Under the pieces are notes generated by a model, which did no database searches, was not told where the DNA came from, and was given only the letters and a program-made list of their open reading frames with translations. From contig JANZZA010000286.1 in the NCBI GenBank assembly GCA_026419655.1, forward strand, positions 1-12,999: a DNA stretch of 12,999 nt, in the 5' to 3' direction. A program made the translations under genes and the position numbers. This DNA comes from Armatimonadota bacterium. Lineage in GTDB: Bacteria > Armatimonadota > Zipacnadia > Zipacnadales > FEN-943. Positions 7,231 through 12,999 of the stretch are shown piece after piece; positions within the stretch are counted from its first letter, which is position 1, and each line of letters begins with the position of its first letter.

Positions 7231-7448
7231 CCTGGGGAGTATTCGGTTTTCGAAGGAGACTCGTGCGAAAATCGTTTTCCCTGCCGCCAGAGGAAATCGC
7301 AGGCAAAAGGGCCAGCATTACAGCGTTGTGCGGTTTCGTCGGACCGGGTAAGCAGACACCAGGCATTGCAACAGTCTACCACGTCCTTCTGCCCGCCCGA
7401 CTCTTTCCTGCCCGAAACAAAATCCTGAAAAAACCGAATAGTCCCGTG
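7231..7448 (+). repeat. Intergenic repeat family, copy E1 (tandem pair)
   Basis: Head: CTGGGGAGTAT at 7232-7242, then CGGTTTTC and GGAGACTCGTGCGAAAATCG. The middle (CGCCAGAGGAAATCGCAGG, CAGCGTTGTGC at 7321-7331, GACACCAGG at 7355-7363) matches the inverted copy at 9278-9440. The tail GAAACAAAATCCTGA (7414-7428) recurs exactly at 7630-7644. The copy is followed immediately by copy E2. Confidence 0.75.
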
Positions 7449-7690
7449 CTGCTGGGGAGTATCGGTTTTCTAGGGATTCTGGCAAAGGTTTCTCCAGCGC
7501 CTGGAAGATGAGGCCCGGGGCGTCAGGTGAGACACACAGGTTTATACACTTTTGTGGCCCTGCTTGAGTCAACACGAGGTTTTGGAGAGACCACCGAGGT
7601 CATTCTCCAAGTCTTGCCCTTTCCTGCCTGAAACAAAATCCTGAGTAAACTGAACACTCCCGTGCTACGGCCGGGCCTGTCGCATGGGCA
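7449..7690 (+). repeat. Intergenic repeat family, copy E2 (tandem pair, more decayed)
   Basis: The head CTGGGGAGTAT (7452-7462) and CGGTTTTC repeat copy E1 at a spacing of 220 bases. The tail GAAACAAAATCCTGA (7630-7644) repeats it at 216. The middle (about 7475-7600) aligns only loosely. The unit is therefore about 216-220 bp long and arranged head to tail. Confidence 0.65.
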
Positions 7691-7876
7691 TGAAGTGGTG
7701 TATCATAAGCGCTATCTCGCCGCGGGCCGAGGCCATAGCCAGTCGCACCAAGGCCCAGTACGTAGCGGAAGGCGGCGTGAACCTTGGATGGCCTCATAGC
7801 ACTCGCACCAGAGCGGAGCAGTTTTCAGCGAGACCGAAACAAACCTTTAAGGCTCCTTCCCCGGCGGTGTAGGTAC

Positions 7877-7882
7877 GGAGGG
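7877..7882 (+). promoter_or_regulatory. Ribosome binding site GGAGGG of the antiporter gene
   Basis: GGAGGG is followed by seven bases and then TTG at 7890. It decides the start: an ATG at 7885 is in a different frame, and no later in-frame start has such a site. Confidence 0.75.
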
Positions 7883-7889
7883 AAATGAG

Positions 7890-9122
7890 TTGTCAGCCAA
7901 GAGCCTGGGGCCGCGCCAGGTGCTGGCGTGGCTGCCGATAGCAATGGCACTGGGCGTTGCAGTACCATCCCTTGCCCTGCGCTTGGGACTCTTCGAGGCG
8001 GGGCCGCCTCTGACAGCCCTGCTCACCGGCGCCGCCATATTGGGCGCTGCCTTTGTACTCACCTGGGCCTCCGAAGCCGCACAGCGCGACGTCTCCCAGG
8101 GCCTGGCAGTAGCAGCCATCGCGCTTATTGCCGTCCTGCCAGAGTACGCAGTAGACATGTATTTTGCGTGGATGGGTGCCAAAAAAGCAGAGTACTGTCA
8201 CTACGCTGTGGCGAACATGACCGGCGGAAACCGGCTGCTGCTTGGTGTCGGGTGGCCGCTGTTAGTTTTTCTGTGGTTGGTCAGAACGCGAAAGACTGAA
8301 TTAGAAATCAGTCCGCGCCGACGAACGGAGCTGGGTTTTTTATCCCTGGCAACAGCTTACGCCTTCTTGCTCCCGCTAAAGAAGCACCTGAGCCTGCTAG
8401 ACACCCTGGTGTTCTTCGTCATCTTCGCTGCTTACGTGCGGCGGGTATCGAGAGAAGAGCACGAGGAACCCGAGCTTGTCGGCACAGCAAAGATGATCGG
8501 AGACCTGCCTGCTTTCGTGCGGCGCATCGTCGTGCCCATGTTGTACCTGTACGCCGCGGCAGTGATAGTAGCAAGCACGGAACCCTTTGCTGAGGCTCTG
8601 CTCGCTGTTGGCGAACACTACGGGATTGACAAGTTCCTGCTGGTGCAATGGATAGCGCCACTGGCATCGGAGTCGCCAGAGTTCGCCATTGCAGCCCTCT
8701 TTGCCCTGCGCTTGCACCCGGAAATGTCCCTGGGTACCCTGGTGTCGTCGAAGGTCAACCAGTGGACTCTCCTCGTTGGTATGCTCCCACTAACCTTCTG
8801 CGCGTCGGCTACCGCCCTGCGACAAATGCCCCTCGACCCCCGCCAGAGCGAAGAAGTTCTCCTTACCGCCTGCCAGTCTCTGTTCGGCCTGGTGGTACTT
8901 GCCAACCTGCGACTGTCGGTTCTGGAAGCCCTCCTCCTGGTCGGACTTTTCGCCGGCCAGTTGGCGTCTCCCTCAGTGCACGCCCGCTACTTGTTCTCGC
9001 TGGCTTACGTCCTGCTGGCGTGCCTGTGGCTGCTAAGACGGGAATACCGGCAGGGTATCTGGGATAGTGTCCGCACGGCTCTGGGGCGGATGCCATCGGA
9101 AGCCCCTGTCCCCGGCGAGTGA
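7890..9122 (+). CDS. CaCA-type Na+/Ca2+ (cation) antiporter
   Basis: 410 residues from TTG at 7890. About ten to eleven hydrophobic segments are visible, arranged as two halves around a charged cytoplasmic loop (about 183-208, RRVSREEHEEPELVG). Each half carries an alpha-repeat-like motif. The first is IAVLPEYAVDMYFAW (80-94), followed by YAVANMTGGNRLLLGVGWPL (105-124). The second is IAPLASESPEFAIAALFAL (255-273), followed by LGTLVSSKVNQWTLLVGMLP (281-300). Paired acidic PE motifs (Pro84-Glu85, Pro263-Glu264) and later Asn residues are the ion-coordinating pattern of the Ca2+/cation antiporter superfamily. The likely role is Ca2+ or another cation exchanged for Na+ or H+ across the inner membrane. 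The usual G-T/S-S before the first PE is absent (AVLPE), so ion selectivity cannot be inferred. It is the only plus-strand protein gene, with repeat-rich gaps on both sides. Confidence 0.9.
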   Translation: MSAKSLGPRQVLAWLPIAMALGVAVPSLALRLGLFEAGPPLTALLTGAAILGAAFVLTWASEAAQRDVSQGLAVAAIALIAVLPEYAVDMYFAWMGAKKAEYCHYAVANMTGGNRLLLGVGWPLLVFLWLVRTRKTELEISPRRRTELGFLSLATAYAFLLPLKKHLSLLDTLVFFVIFAAYVRRVSREEHEEPELVGTAKMIGDLPAFVRRIVVPMLYLYAAAVIVASTEPFAEALLAVGEHYGIDKFLLVQWIAPLASESPEFAIAALFALRLHPEMSLGTLVSSKVNQWTLLVGMLPLTFCASATALRQMPLDPRQSEEVLLTACQSLFGLVVLANLRLSVLEALLLVGLFAGQLASPSVHARYLFSLAYVLLACLWLLRREYRQGIWDSVRTALGRMPSEAPVPGE

Positions 9123-9254
9123 CGCTACTGACTAGCGGCACAGGTCGTTGATTACTTGCCGTTCATCGGTCCCAAGCCAGTGACGCTGCTGAACCCCGGC
9201 TCCCGCACGCAGGGTGGCTTCGCGGCTATGTACCCCACAAGTGAGGCTGCTGAA
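9119..9254 (+). repeat. Three short direct repeats at exact 61-base spacing
   Basis: GTGACGCTACTGA (9119-9131), GTGACGCTGCTGAA (9180-9193) and GTGAGGCTGCTGAA (9241-9254) start exactly 61 bases apart. The first overlaps the stop codon of the antiporter gene. The intervening sequences do not match each other. A short GAAGGTA tandem follows the third copy. Confidence 0.5.
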
Positions 9255-9277
9255 CGGCTTGAAGGTAGAAGGTAGAA

Positions 9278-9440
9278 GGGAGAAGTATTCAGCTTTGCCA
9301 GCATTTTGTTTCAGGCAATAAGGAGTCAGGCGCGAAGAAGCACTTCGGAGACCCCTGCAAAACCTGGTGTCAGCTTACCTAGACCAATGAAACTGCACAA
9401 CGCTGCACGGCCGACCCTTTACGCGCGGTTTCCTCTGGGA
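9278..9440 (-). repeat. Intergenic repeat family, copy F1 (inverted)
   Basis: Read on the minus strand this aligns with copy E1. CAGCGTTGTGC (9405-9395), GACACCAGG (9371-9363) and the TGAAACAAAAT tail (9313-9303) occur in the same order and at similar spacing. The tail continues into GAATACTTCTCCC (9290-9278), comparable to GAATAGTCCC in E1. It meets copy F2 head to head at about 9430-9440. Confidence 0.7.
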
Positions 9441-9610
9441 GAGTGTTGCAAAACTCGGTTTCCCGGCCCCCAGACGAAGTTACAGGCAAAAGTTCATGCG
9501 CACAACGTTGTACACTTTCTTCGTTCCCGATAAGCCAGCACCAACTTCTGCGACAGTCTCTTTGGAAGCCGCGGGAAACGGCTATTGCAAGAGTCTCCTC
9601 AGAAAAGCGA
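9427..9610 (+). repeat. Intergenic repeat family, copy F2
   Basis: The head CGGTTTCCTCTGGGAGAGTGTTGCAAAA-like segment corresponds to the E1 head. TTTCCCGGCCCCCAGACG (9459-9476) is identical to copy A, TTACAGGCAAAAG corresponds to TCGCAGGCAAAAG of E1, and CACAACGTTGTAC is itself a near-palindrome. Downstream, CTCAGAAAAGCGAATGCTTCCGT loosely follows the E1 tail. The core matches copy A best. Confidence 0.7.
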
Positions 9611-9658
9611 ATGCTTCCGTAGAAGGGTCCCTGCTGGCCGCCGCAAAGCCAGATTGTG

Positions 9659-9675
9659 TCAGGCTTGTAGCCTGA
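9659..9675 (-). terminator. Possible terminator stem-loop after rtcB
   Basis: A perfect 7-bp stem, TCAGGCT-ACA-AGCCTGA on the minus strand, starts 27 bases after the rtcB stop. The bases after it (CACAATCTGGCTTTG) are only mildly T-rich, so it may stall or protect the transcript end rather than act as a strong intrinsic terminator. It could also serve the convergent plus-strand transcript. Confidence 0.45.
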
Positions 9676-9701
9676 TCGTCGCGCACCAGCTAGCCGGCTC
9701 A

Positions 9702-11171
9702 TCATCCTTTGATGACCGCGAGGGGACGCATGCGAGCCACCTTGCGAGAGAGGCCGGCCTGGTGGCAAACCTCAACCACGCGGTCTACGTCCTTGTAGGC
9801 TTCGGGCATTTCCTCAGCTAAGGTCTTCATGCCAGCCGTGCGCACACGAATGCCGTGGCTCTCCAGCTCAGCAGCGACCTCCTGGCCGCGTTTGCGCTTG
9901 AGGGCAGCAGCGCGAGAGAGAAGGCGCCCGGCCCCGTGGCAAGTGCTACCCCAGGTCTCGCGCATGGCCTGCTCCGTGCCCACGAGCAGCCACGAGGCGG
10001 TCCCCATGTCCCCGGGGACGATTACCGGCTGGCCGACCTGGCGATAGATGGGAGGCAGTTCGGGCCGGCCGGGCGCAAAGGAGCGTGTGGCGCCCTTTCG
10101 GTGCACACAAAGCCGCCGCCTTCGGCCATCCACTTCGTGCTCCTCAAACTTGGCAATGTTGTGCGCCACGTCGAAGACCAGCGCAATGCCCAAAGCTTCG
10201 CTGCCCTTGCGGAACACTCGCTCGAAGGCCTCACGCACGAAATGCATGATTACCTGGCGGTTGGCCCAGGCATAGTTGGCTGCCGCAGCCATGGCTGCAA
10301 AATACCGCTGGCCTTCGGGCGACTTGATGGGCGCACAGGCCAGTTGGGGGTCGGGTAGCTGCAGTCCGTACCGACGCACGGCCTGCTGCATCACGTCCAG
10401 GTAGTCGTCGCAGACCTGATGGCCAAAGCCGCGCGAACCGCAATGCACCATCAGCGTTATTTGACCTGGCTCGAAGATACCAAAGGCTTCCGCCACGGCC
10501 GGGTTGAAAATCTGCTCAACGTATTGAATTTCCAGGAAATGGTTGCCTGAGCCGAGGGTGCCGACCTGCGGCAGACCGCGCTTGATAGCCCGATCACCGA
10601 CGGCCGAAGGGTCAGCGCCAGCAAGTTGTCCGCGCTCCTCAGTGGCATCCAGGTCCTCGCGGTTGCCATAGCCGCGCTTGACAGCCCACTCGGCGCCCTG
10701 AACCATCACTTCGTCCAGCTCCTGGCGGCTGAGACGCAGACCGCTCTCGCTACCAACGCCGGACGGGACCGCTGCGAAGACCGCATCAGCAAGCTTGTCA
10801 ATAAGCGGCTCGACCTCTTCGCGGGTGAGATTAGTACGTAGCATCCGCACTCCGCAGTTTATGTCGTAGCCGACGCCGCCAGGCGAAATGATGCCCTCCT
10901 CCACATCGAAGGCCGCTACGCCACCGATGCAAAAACCGTATCCGTAATGGCAGTCAGGCATGGCAAGAGACGGCCCCACCAGGCCCGGCAAGCACGCCAC
11001 ATTGGCCACTTGCTCCAAGGCGGGGTCGTTGCGAAGGTCGCGAAGCAGCACCTCATCAGCATACAGGATACCCTCGGCACGCATCTCCTTCTTGTAGCCG
11101 CCGGCGCCCTTTGGGATGCGCCAGCGCCAGTCATCTATCTTCTCCAGCGGACCTGTGTAGTTCTTCGACAT
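9702..11171 (-). CDS. rtcB: RtcB-type tRNA-splicing/RNA-repair ligase
   Basis: 489 residues from ATG at 11171, preceded by GAGGTGA with five bases of spacing. A GTG at 11180 lies inside that ribosome binding site and is rejected. RtcB joins 2',3'-cyclic phosphate or 3'-phosphate RNA ends to 5'-OH ends using GTP and Mn2+. All expected metal ligands are present: Asp103 and Cys106 (GGVGYDINCGVR), His211 (GSGNHFLE), His243 (VHCGSRGFGHQ) and His337 (DVAHNIAK). The guanylylated His412 is in STCHGAGR. The length and residue spacing match the long archaeal-like form (about 480 residues). No archease, rtcA or rtcR lies beside it in this window, so the target RNA and regulation are open. It is downstream of dciA with a 158-base gap. 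Confidence 0.97.
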   Translation of the reverse strand: MSKNYTGPLEKIDDWRWRIPKGAGGYKKEMRAEGILYADEVLLRDLRNDPALEQVANVACLPGLVGPSLAMPDCHYGYGFCIGGVAAFDVEEGIISPGGVGYDINCGVRMLRTNLTREEVEPLIDKLADAVFAAVPSGVGSESGLRLSRQELDEVMVQGAEWAVKRGYGNREDLDATEERGQLAGADPSAVGDRAIKRGLPQVGTLGSGNHFLEIQYVEQIFNPAVAEAFGIFEPGQITLMVHCGSRGFGHQVCDDYLDVMQQAVRRYGLQLPDPQLACAPIKSPEGQRYFAAMAAAANYAWANRQVIMHFVREAFERVFRKGSEALGIALVFDVAHNIAKFEEHEVDGRRRRLCVHRKGATRSFAPGRPELPPIYRQVGQPVIVPGDMGTASWLLVGTEQAMRETWGSTCHGAGRLLSRAAALKRKRGQEVAAELESHGIRVRTAGMKTLAEEMPEAYKDVDRVVEVCHQAGLSRKVARMRPLAVIKG

Positions 11172-11203
11172 CTCCCTCACCTCTACACTTCGCAGCCAAC
11201 CTT

Positions 11204-11209
11204 ATTAGA
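11204..11209 (-). promoter_or_regulatory. Possible -10 box of rtcB
   Basis: TCTAAT on the minus strand matches five of six consensus bases and lies 32 bases before the ATG at 11171. The region 16-18 bases upstream (CGCTTTTGG) is a poor -35 box. It would allow rtcB to be expressed apart from recF-dciA. Confidence 0.35.
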
Positions 11210-11265
11210 CCACCAGCCCAAAGCCAAAAGCGGTCGAGTAAAAAATGTTAGTCGGCGGCTGGCAA

Positions 11266-11292
11266 GACGCCAATGCCATTGAGCATGGCGTC
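11266..11292 (-). terminator. Hairpin between dciA and rtcB
   Basis: GACGCCATGC-TCAATG-GCATTGGCGTC on the minus strand forms a 10-bp stem with one bulged T. It is 37 bases after the dciA stop. A run of six T follows only about 20 bases later (11245-11240), so it is an imperfect terminator, or an attenuating or stabilising structure in the rtcB leader. It is the strongest simple hairpin seen in the window's gaps. Confidence 0.4.
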
Positions 11293-11329
11293 GTCGGCGC
11301 TTCAGAGAACCAGCGCCCAGACCTTTCTA

Positions 11330-11923
11330 CTACCCCAGCCGGCACTGCAGACATCCTTCGTTTGAGTCGTACAACTCACCGCACTTCGAGCATACGACCC
11401 AGCCGTGGTCAAGCTTCCAGTGGCGCAGCTTCAGTTGGGTGCGAAGGGTACGCACATAGACCTCGCGGACGGCGACGTCGGGGATAGCAGCCGCCTGGTC
11501 CTGTATCCATCGCTCCTCCATATCGGTCAAGGCCATGGCGTCAAGCTCAGCCTGGGTCGGAGCCCGCGACACATACCCCCGACTGCCGTGGGCCACGTCG
11601 GGCTTACGGCTCCCCGGACGGGCCGCCGTGCCGGGCCTTATTTCGCGCACGTATGGCTCACCCAGTCGTGCGTTAAGCCGGCGCATTATCTCAGCCGAGT
11701 CTAGCTGCAACTGCTGCGCCCGCGCAGCCGAATCACATTCCACCTCAACGACCCCTTCCCACACCCGCGCAACATGCGTGTGCCGCGCGTACCAGTCGCC
11801 CACCACCTGCGGCCACAGAGCAGCCACCAGGTGCTCCCGGGCAGCCCCCAAGAGCTTGCCCTCCCCCAGATAAGCCCGCAGCACCTCGCCCAGTCTCACA
11901 GTACGGTCGCGCTCGTCAGCCAT
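11330..11923 (-). CDS. dciA: DciA-type (DUF721) helicase-loader protein with C-terminal zinc ribbon
   Basis: 197 residues from ATG at 11923, which overlaps the recF stop by eight bases (ATGGCTGA). A GTG at 11944 would add seven residues. The first half is a DUF721/DciA domain: LGEVLRAYLGEGKLL, LVAALWPQVVGDWYARHT, VWEGVVEVECDSAARAQQLQL and IMRRLNARLGEPYVREIR. DciA proteins help load the replicative helicase DnaB in bacteria without DnaC or DnaI. After a basic Pro/Arg/Gly linker (about 100-118), an extra C-terminal segment of about 75 residues ends in CSKC and CLQC (Cys178, 181, 191, 194), which should bind zinc. The extension makes this protein longer than simple DUF721 proteins. Its position directly after recF is the common one near the chromosome origin. 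Confidence 0.88.
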   Translation of the reverse strand: MADERDRTVRLGEVLRAYLGEGKLLGAAREHLVAALWPQVVGDWYARHTHVARVWEGVVEVECDSAARAQQLQLDSAEIMRRLNARLGEPYVREIRPGTAARPGSRKPDVAHGSRGYVSRAPTQAELDAMALTDMEERWIQDQAAAIPDVAVREVYVRTLRTQLKLRHWKLDHGWVVCSKCGELYDSNEGCLQCRLG

Positions 11924-12999
11924 TGGCCTCAACCCACCCGCCACCCAAGCTCACCCATGCCGCCACTTCCGCCTGTTCCAGGGCTGGGTCGCGAGCGGCA
12001 CTAGTCACAATAAGCTGGCGATAAGACGCAGTCAAGCCAAGCACCTGCTTGGCGCGGCGCTGGTCAAGCTCAGATAGACAGTCATCCAGCAGCAGAATAG
12101 GTGCCTCGCCCGTAGACTGGCGAAGAAGCTCTGCCTCGGCAAGCTTGAGGGCTAAGGCAGCGGTGCGCTGTTGGCCTTGGGAGCCAAAGCGCCGTAGCAG
12201 ACGACCATTGACCATCAGCCGCAGGTCGTCCCGGTGCGGGCCGGTCAAGGTCCGGCCAAGACGCTCCTCGTCGGCAGCTAGCCGAGCAAGATGAGCACGG
12301 TAGTTTTCCGCGATTTCAGCCGGAGCGTCGCCATCTAGCTGGCTGGCGTATTCCACGGTGAGTCGCTCTGCCGGGCCAGCGAGGTGAGCATGGATTTGCG
12401 CTGCTACCTCACTCAAACGCTTGACGAAAGCCCGGCGCTGAGCGACGACCTGGGCGCCAGCTTCAGCCATGGCCGCCTCCCACGGATACCGCTGCGCCGC
12501 AGGGGCGGCTTGGGCCAGCAAGCGATTGCGTTGCACGAGCGCGCGGCTGTAGCGCGCCAGGTCATCCGGGTAAGCGCCGCCCAGACGCGCAAGAGCCAGA
12601 TTGAGAAAGCGGCGCCGCACGCCCGGCGAAGCCTGCGCCAATTGCAAATCGGCTGGTACGAATAACACAAGGGGCACGCGAGCCACCAGGTCCGTGGCAC
12701 GCCGGACGGGCTTATCATCGGCCATCAGGCGCTTTCGTGGGCCGCTCGGCCCAACCTCAAGATGAAATACTACCCGCAAGCCGCGACCGTCATCTCGCTC
12801 GAAACAGACTTCAACTCGGGCGTACCCGGCACCCCACGAAATTAGCTCCGTGTCCCGACCAGTCCGCGGCGACCGCCCCGCGGAAGCTACGAAAAGCGCC
12901 TCCAGCAGCGTTGTCTTTCCGCTGGCATTGGGACCAACTACGGCGATAACGCCAGCAGGCCAATCAAGAGACAGCTCACGGAAACAACGGAAATTGATA
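11916..12999 (-). CDS. recF: RecF recombination/repair ATPase, 5' end outside window
   Basis: The frame is open to the right edge. About 360 residues are visible and only a handful at the N-terminus are missing. Translation begins in INFRCFRELSLDWPAG, followed by Walker A GPNASGKTT. Middle motifs FVPADLQLAQASPGVRRRFL and YSRALVQRNRLLAQ are typical of RecF. The signature and Walker B are LTGPHRDDLRL, FGSQGQQRTAALALKLAEAE and ILLLDDCLSELDQRR. RecF is an SMC/ABC-like ATPase that helps RecO and RecR load RecA at single-strand gaps. The Walker A loop reads NASGKT instead of the common NGxGKT. A start at 12779 would remove the Walker A motif and is clearly wrong. The gene overlaps dciA by eight bases, so the two are co-translated. 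Confidence 0.96.
   Translation of the reverse strand, partial: INFRCFRELSLDWPAGVIAVVGPNASGKTTLLEALFVASAGRSPRTGRDTELISWGAGYARVEVCFERDDGRGLRVVFHLEVGPSGPRKRLMADDKPVRRATDLVARVPLVLFVPADLQLAQASPGVRRRFLNLALARLGGAYPDDLARYSRALVQRNRLLAQAAPAAQRYPWEAAMAEAGAQVVAQRRAFVKRLSEVAAQIHAHLAGPAERLTVEYASQLDGDAPAEIAENYRAHLARLAADEERLGRTLTGPHRDDLRLMVNGRLLRRFGSQGQQRTAALALKLAEAELLRQSTGEAPILLLDDCLSELDQRRAKQVLGLTASYRQLIVTSAARDPALEQAEVAAWVSLGGGWVEANG

Larger units (their letters stand above)
7178..7889. other. Gene-free gap, 712 bp, between divergent tRNA and antiporter genes
   Basis: The gap contains the tRNA promoter at its left end, two tandem copies of the intergenic repeat (about 7231-7448 and 7449-7690), and about 200 bp (7690-7889) in which I see no gene. 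Short open frames here, such as 7684-7872 on the plus strand, have no ribosome binding site or family resemblance. No convincing promoter for the antiporter was found. TATCAT near 7701 is the best -10 candidate but lacks a -35 box. Confidence 0.6.
9123..9701. other. Gene-free gap, 579 bp, between convergent genes
   Basis: The gap separates the plus-strand antiporter gene from minus-strand rtcB. It holds the 61-base-spaced short repeats, a head-to-head pair of the intergenic repeat family (9278-9440 and 9427-9610) and a stem-loop (9659-9675) just past the rtcB stop. Open frames on both strands across the repeats change frame between copies and look non-coding. Confidence 0.6.

Noticed and set aside
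7170..7511. Repeat copies as remnants of a protein-coding gene
   Set aside because: Short similar peptides can be read from several copies, but frames shift between copies and conservation is at the DNA level, with no third-base pattern evident by eye.
7684..7872. 62-residue plus-strand open frame before the antiporter gene
   Set aside because: There is no ribosome binding site, no recognisable family and partial overlap with repeat E2. Most likely non-coding.
9119..9254. CRISPR-like array, because of three repeats at constant 61-base spacing
   Set aside because: Repeats are only 13-14 bases, imperfect and three in number, and no cas genes are present.
12780..12999. recF starting at the ATG-like codon at 12779
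   Set aside because: The frame stays open to 12998 and encodes the Walker A motif GPNASGKTT, so the gene runs past the window edge.

Overview
The window comes from a bacterial chromosome of roughly 60% G+C (estimated by eye). The bacterial markers are RecF, a DciA-type helicase loader, a lytic transglycosylase, a lipoprotein signal and a tRNA-Glu with an encoded CCA. GTG and TTG starts are common. The phylum cannot be fixed from the sequence. Conserved unknown proteins of the kind at 1396-4032 bring to mind deep-branching, often thermophilic lineages such as Armatimonadota or Chloroflexota, but that is an impression, not a result. No insertion sequence, integrase, phage gene or CRISPR array was found.

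Layout, left to right. Positions 1-890 (minus) hold the N-terminal part of a polytopic GT-C-like membrane protein that runs off the left edge. Positions 891-1395 are a gene-free gap with one repeat copy. Positions 1396-6963 (minus) hold a tight six-gene cluster, in transcription order: macro-domain protein, lytic transglycosylase, M28/glutaminyl-cyclase-like lipoprotein, 93-residue conserved unknown, barrel-sandwich/KOW-like unknown, and a membrane protein of DUF6754 type. Two junctions are GTGA overlaps. A TATAAT box lies just upstream of the macro gene. A minus-strand tRNA-Glu(CTC) with a good promoter sits at 7102-7177. Positions 7178-7889 are a repeat-rich gap. Positions 7890-9122 (plus) encode a CaCA-type cation antiporter. 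Positions 9123-9701 are another repeat-rich gap between convergent genes. RtcB RNA ligase (9702-11171, minus) follows, then dciA (11330-11923) overlapping the 3' end of recF (11916 to beyond the right edge). recF-dciA is typical of the dnaA-dnaN-recF region, so the replication origin may lie to the right.

The cluster combines peptidoglycan cleavage, a surface zinc hydrolase or cyclase, an ADP-ribose-type macro domain and three proteins of unknown function, one of which crosses the membrane with an Fn3-like outer domain. This looks like an uncharacterised envelope-associated module. The second notable signal is a family of degenerate intergenic repeats of about 130-220 bp. At least five copies occupy all three gaps longer than 500 bp, including one tandem pair and one head-to-head inverted pair.
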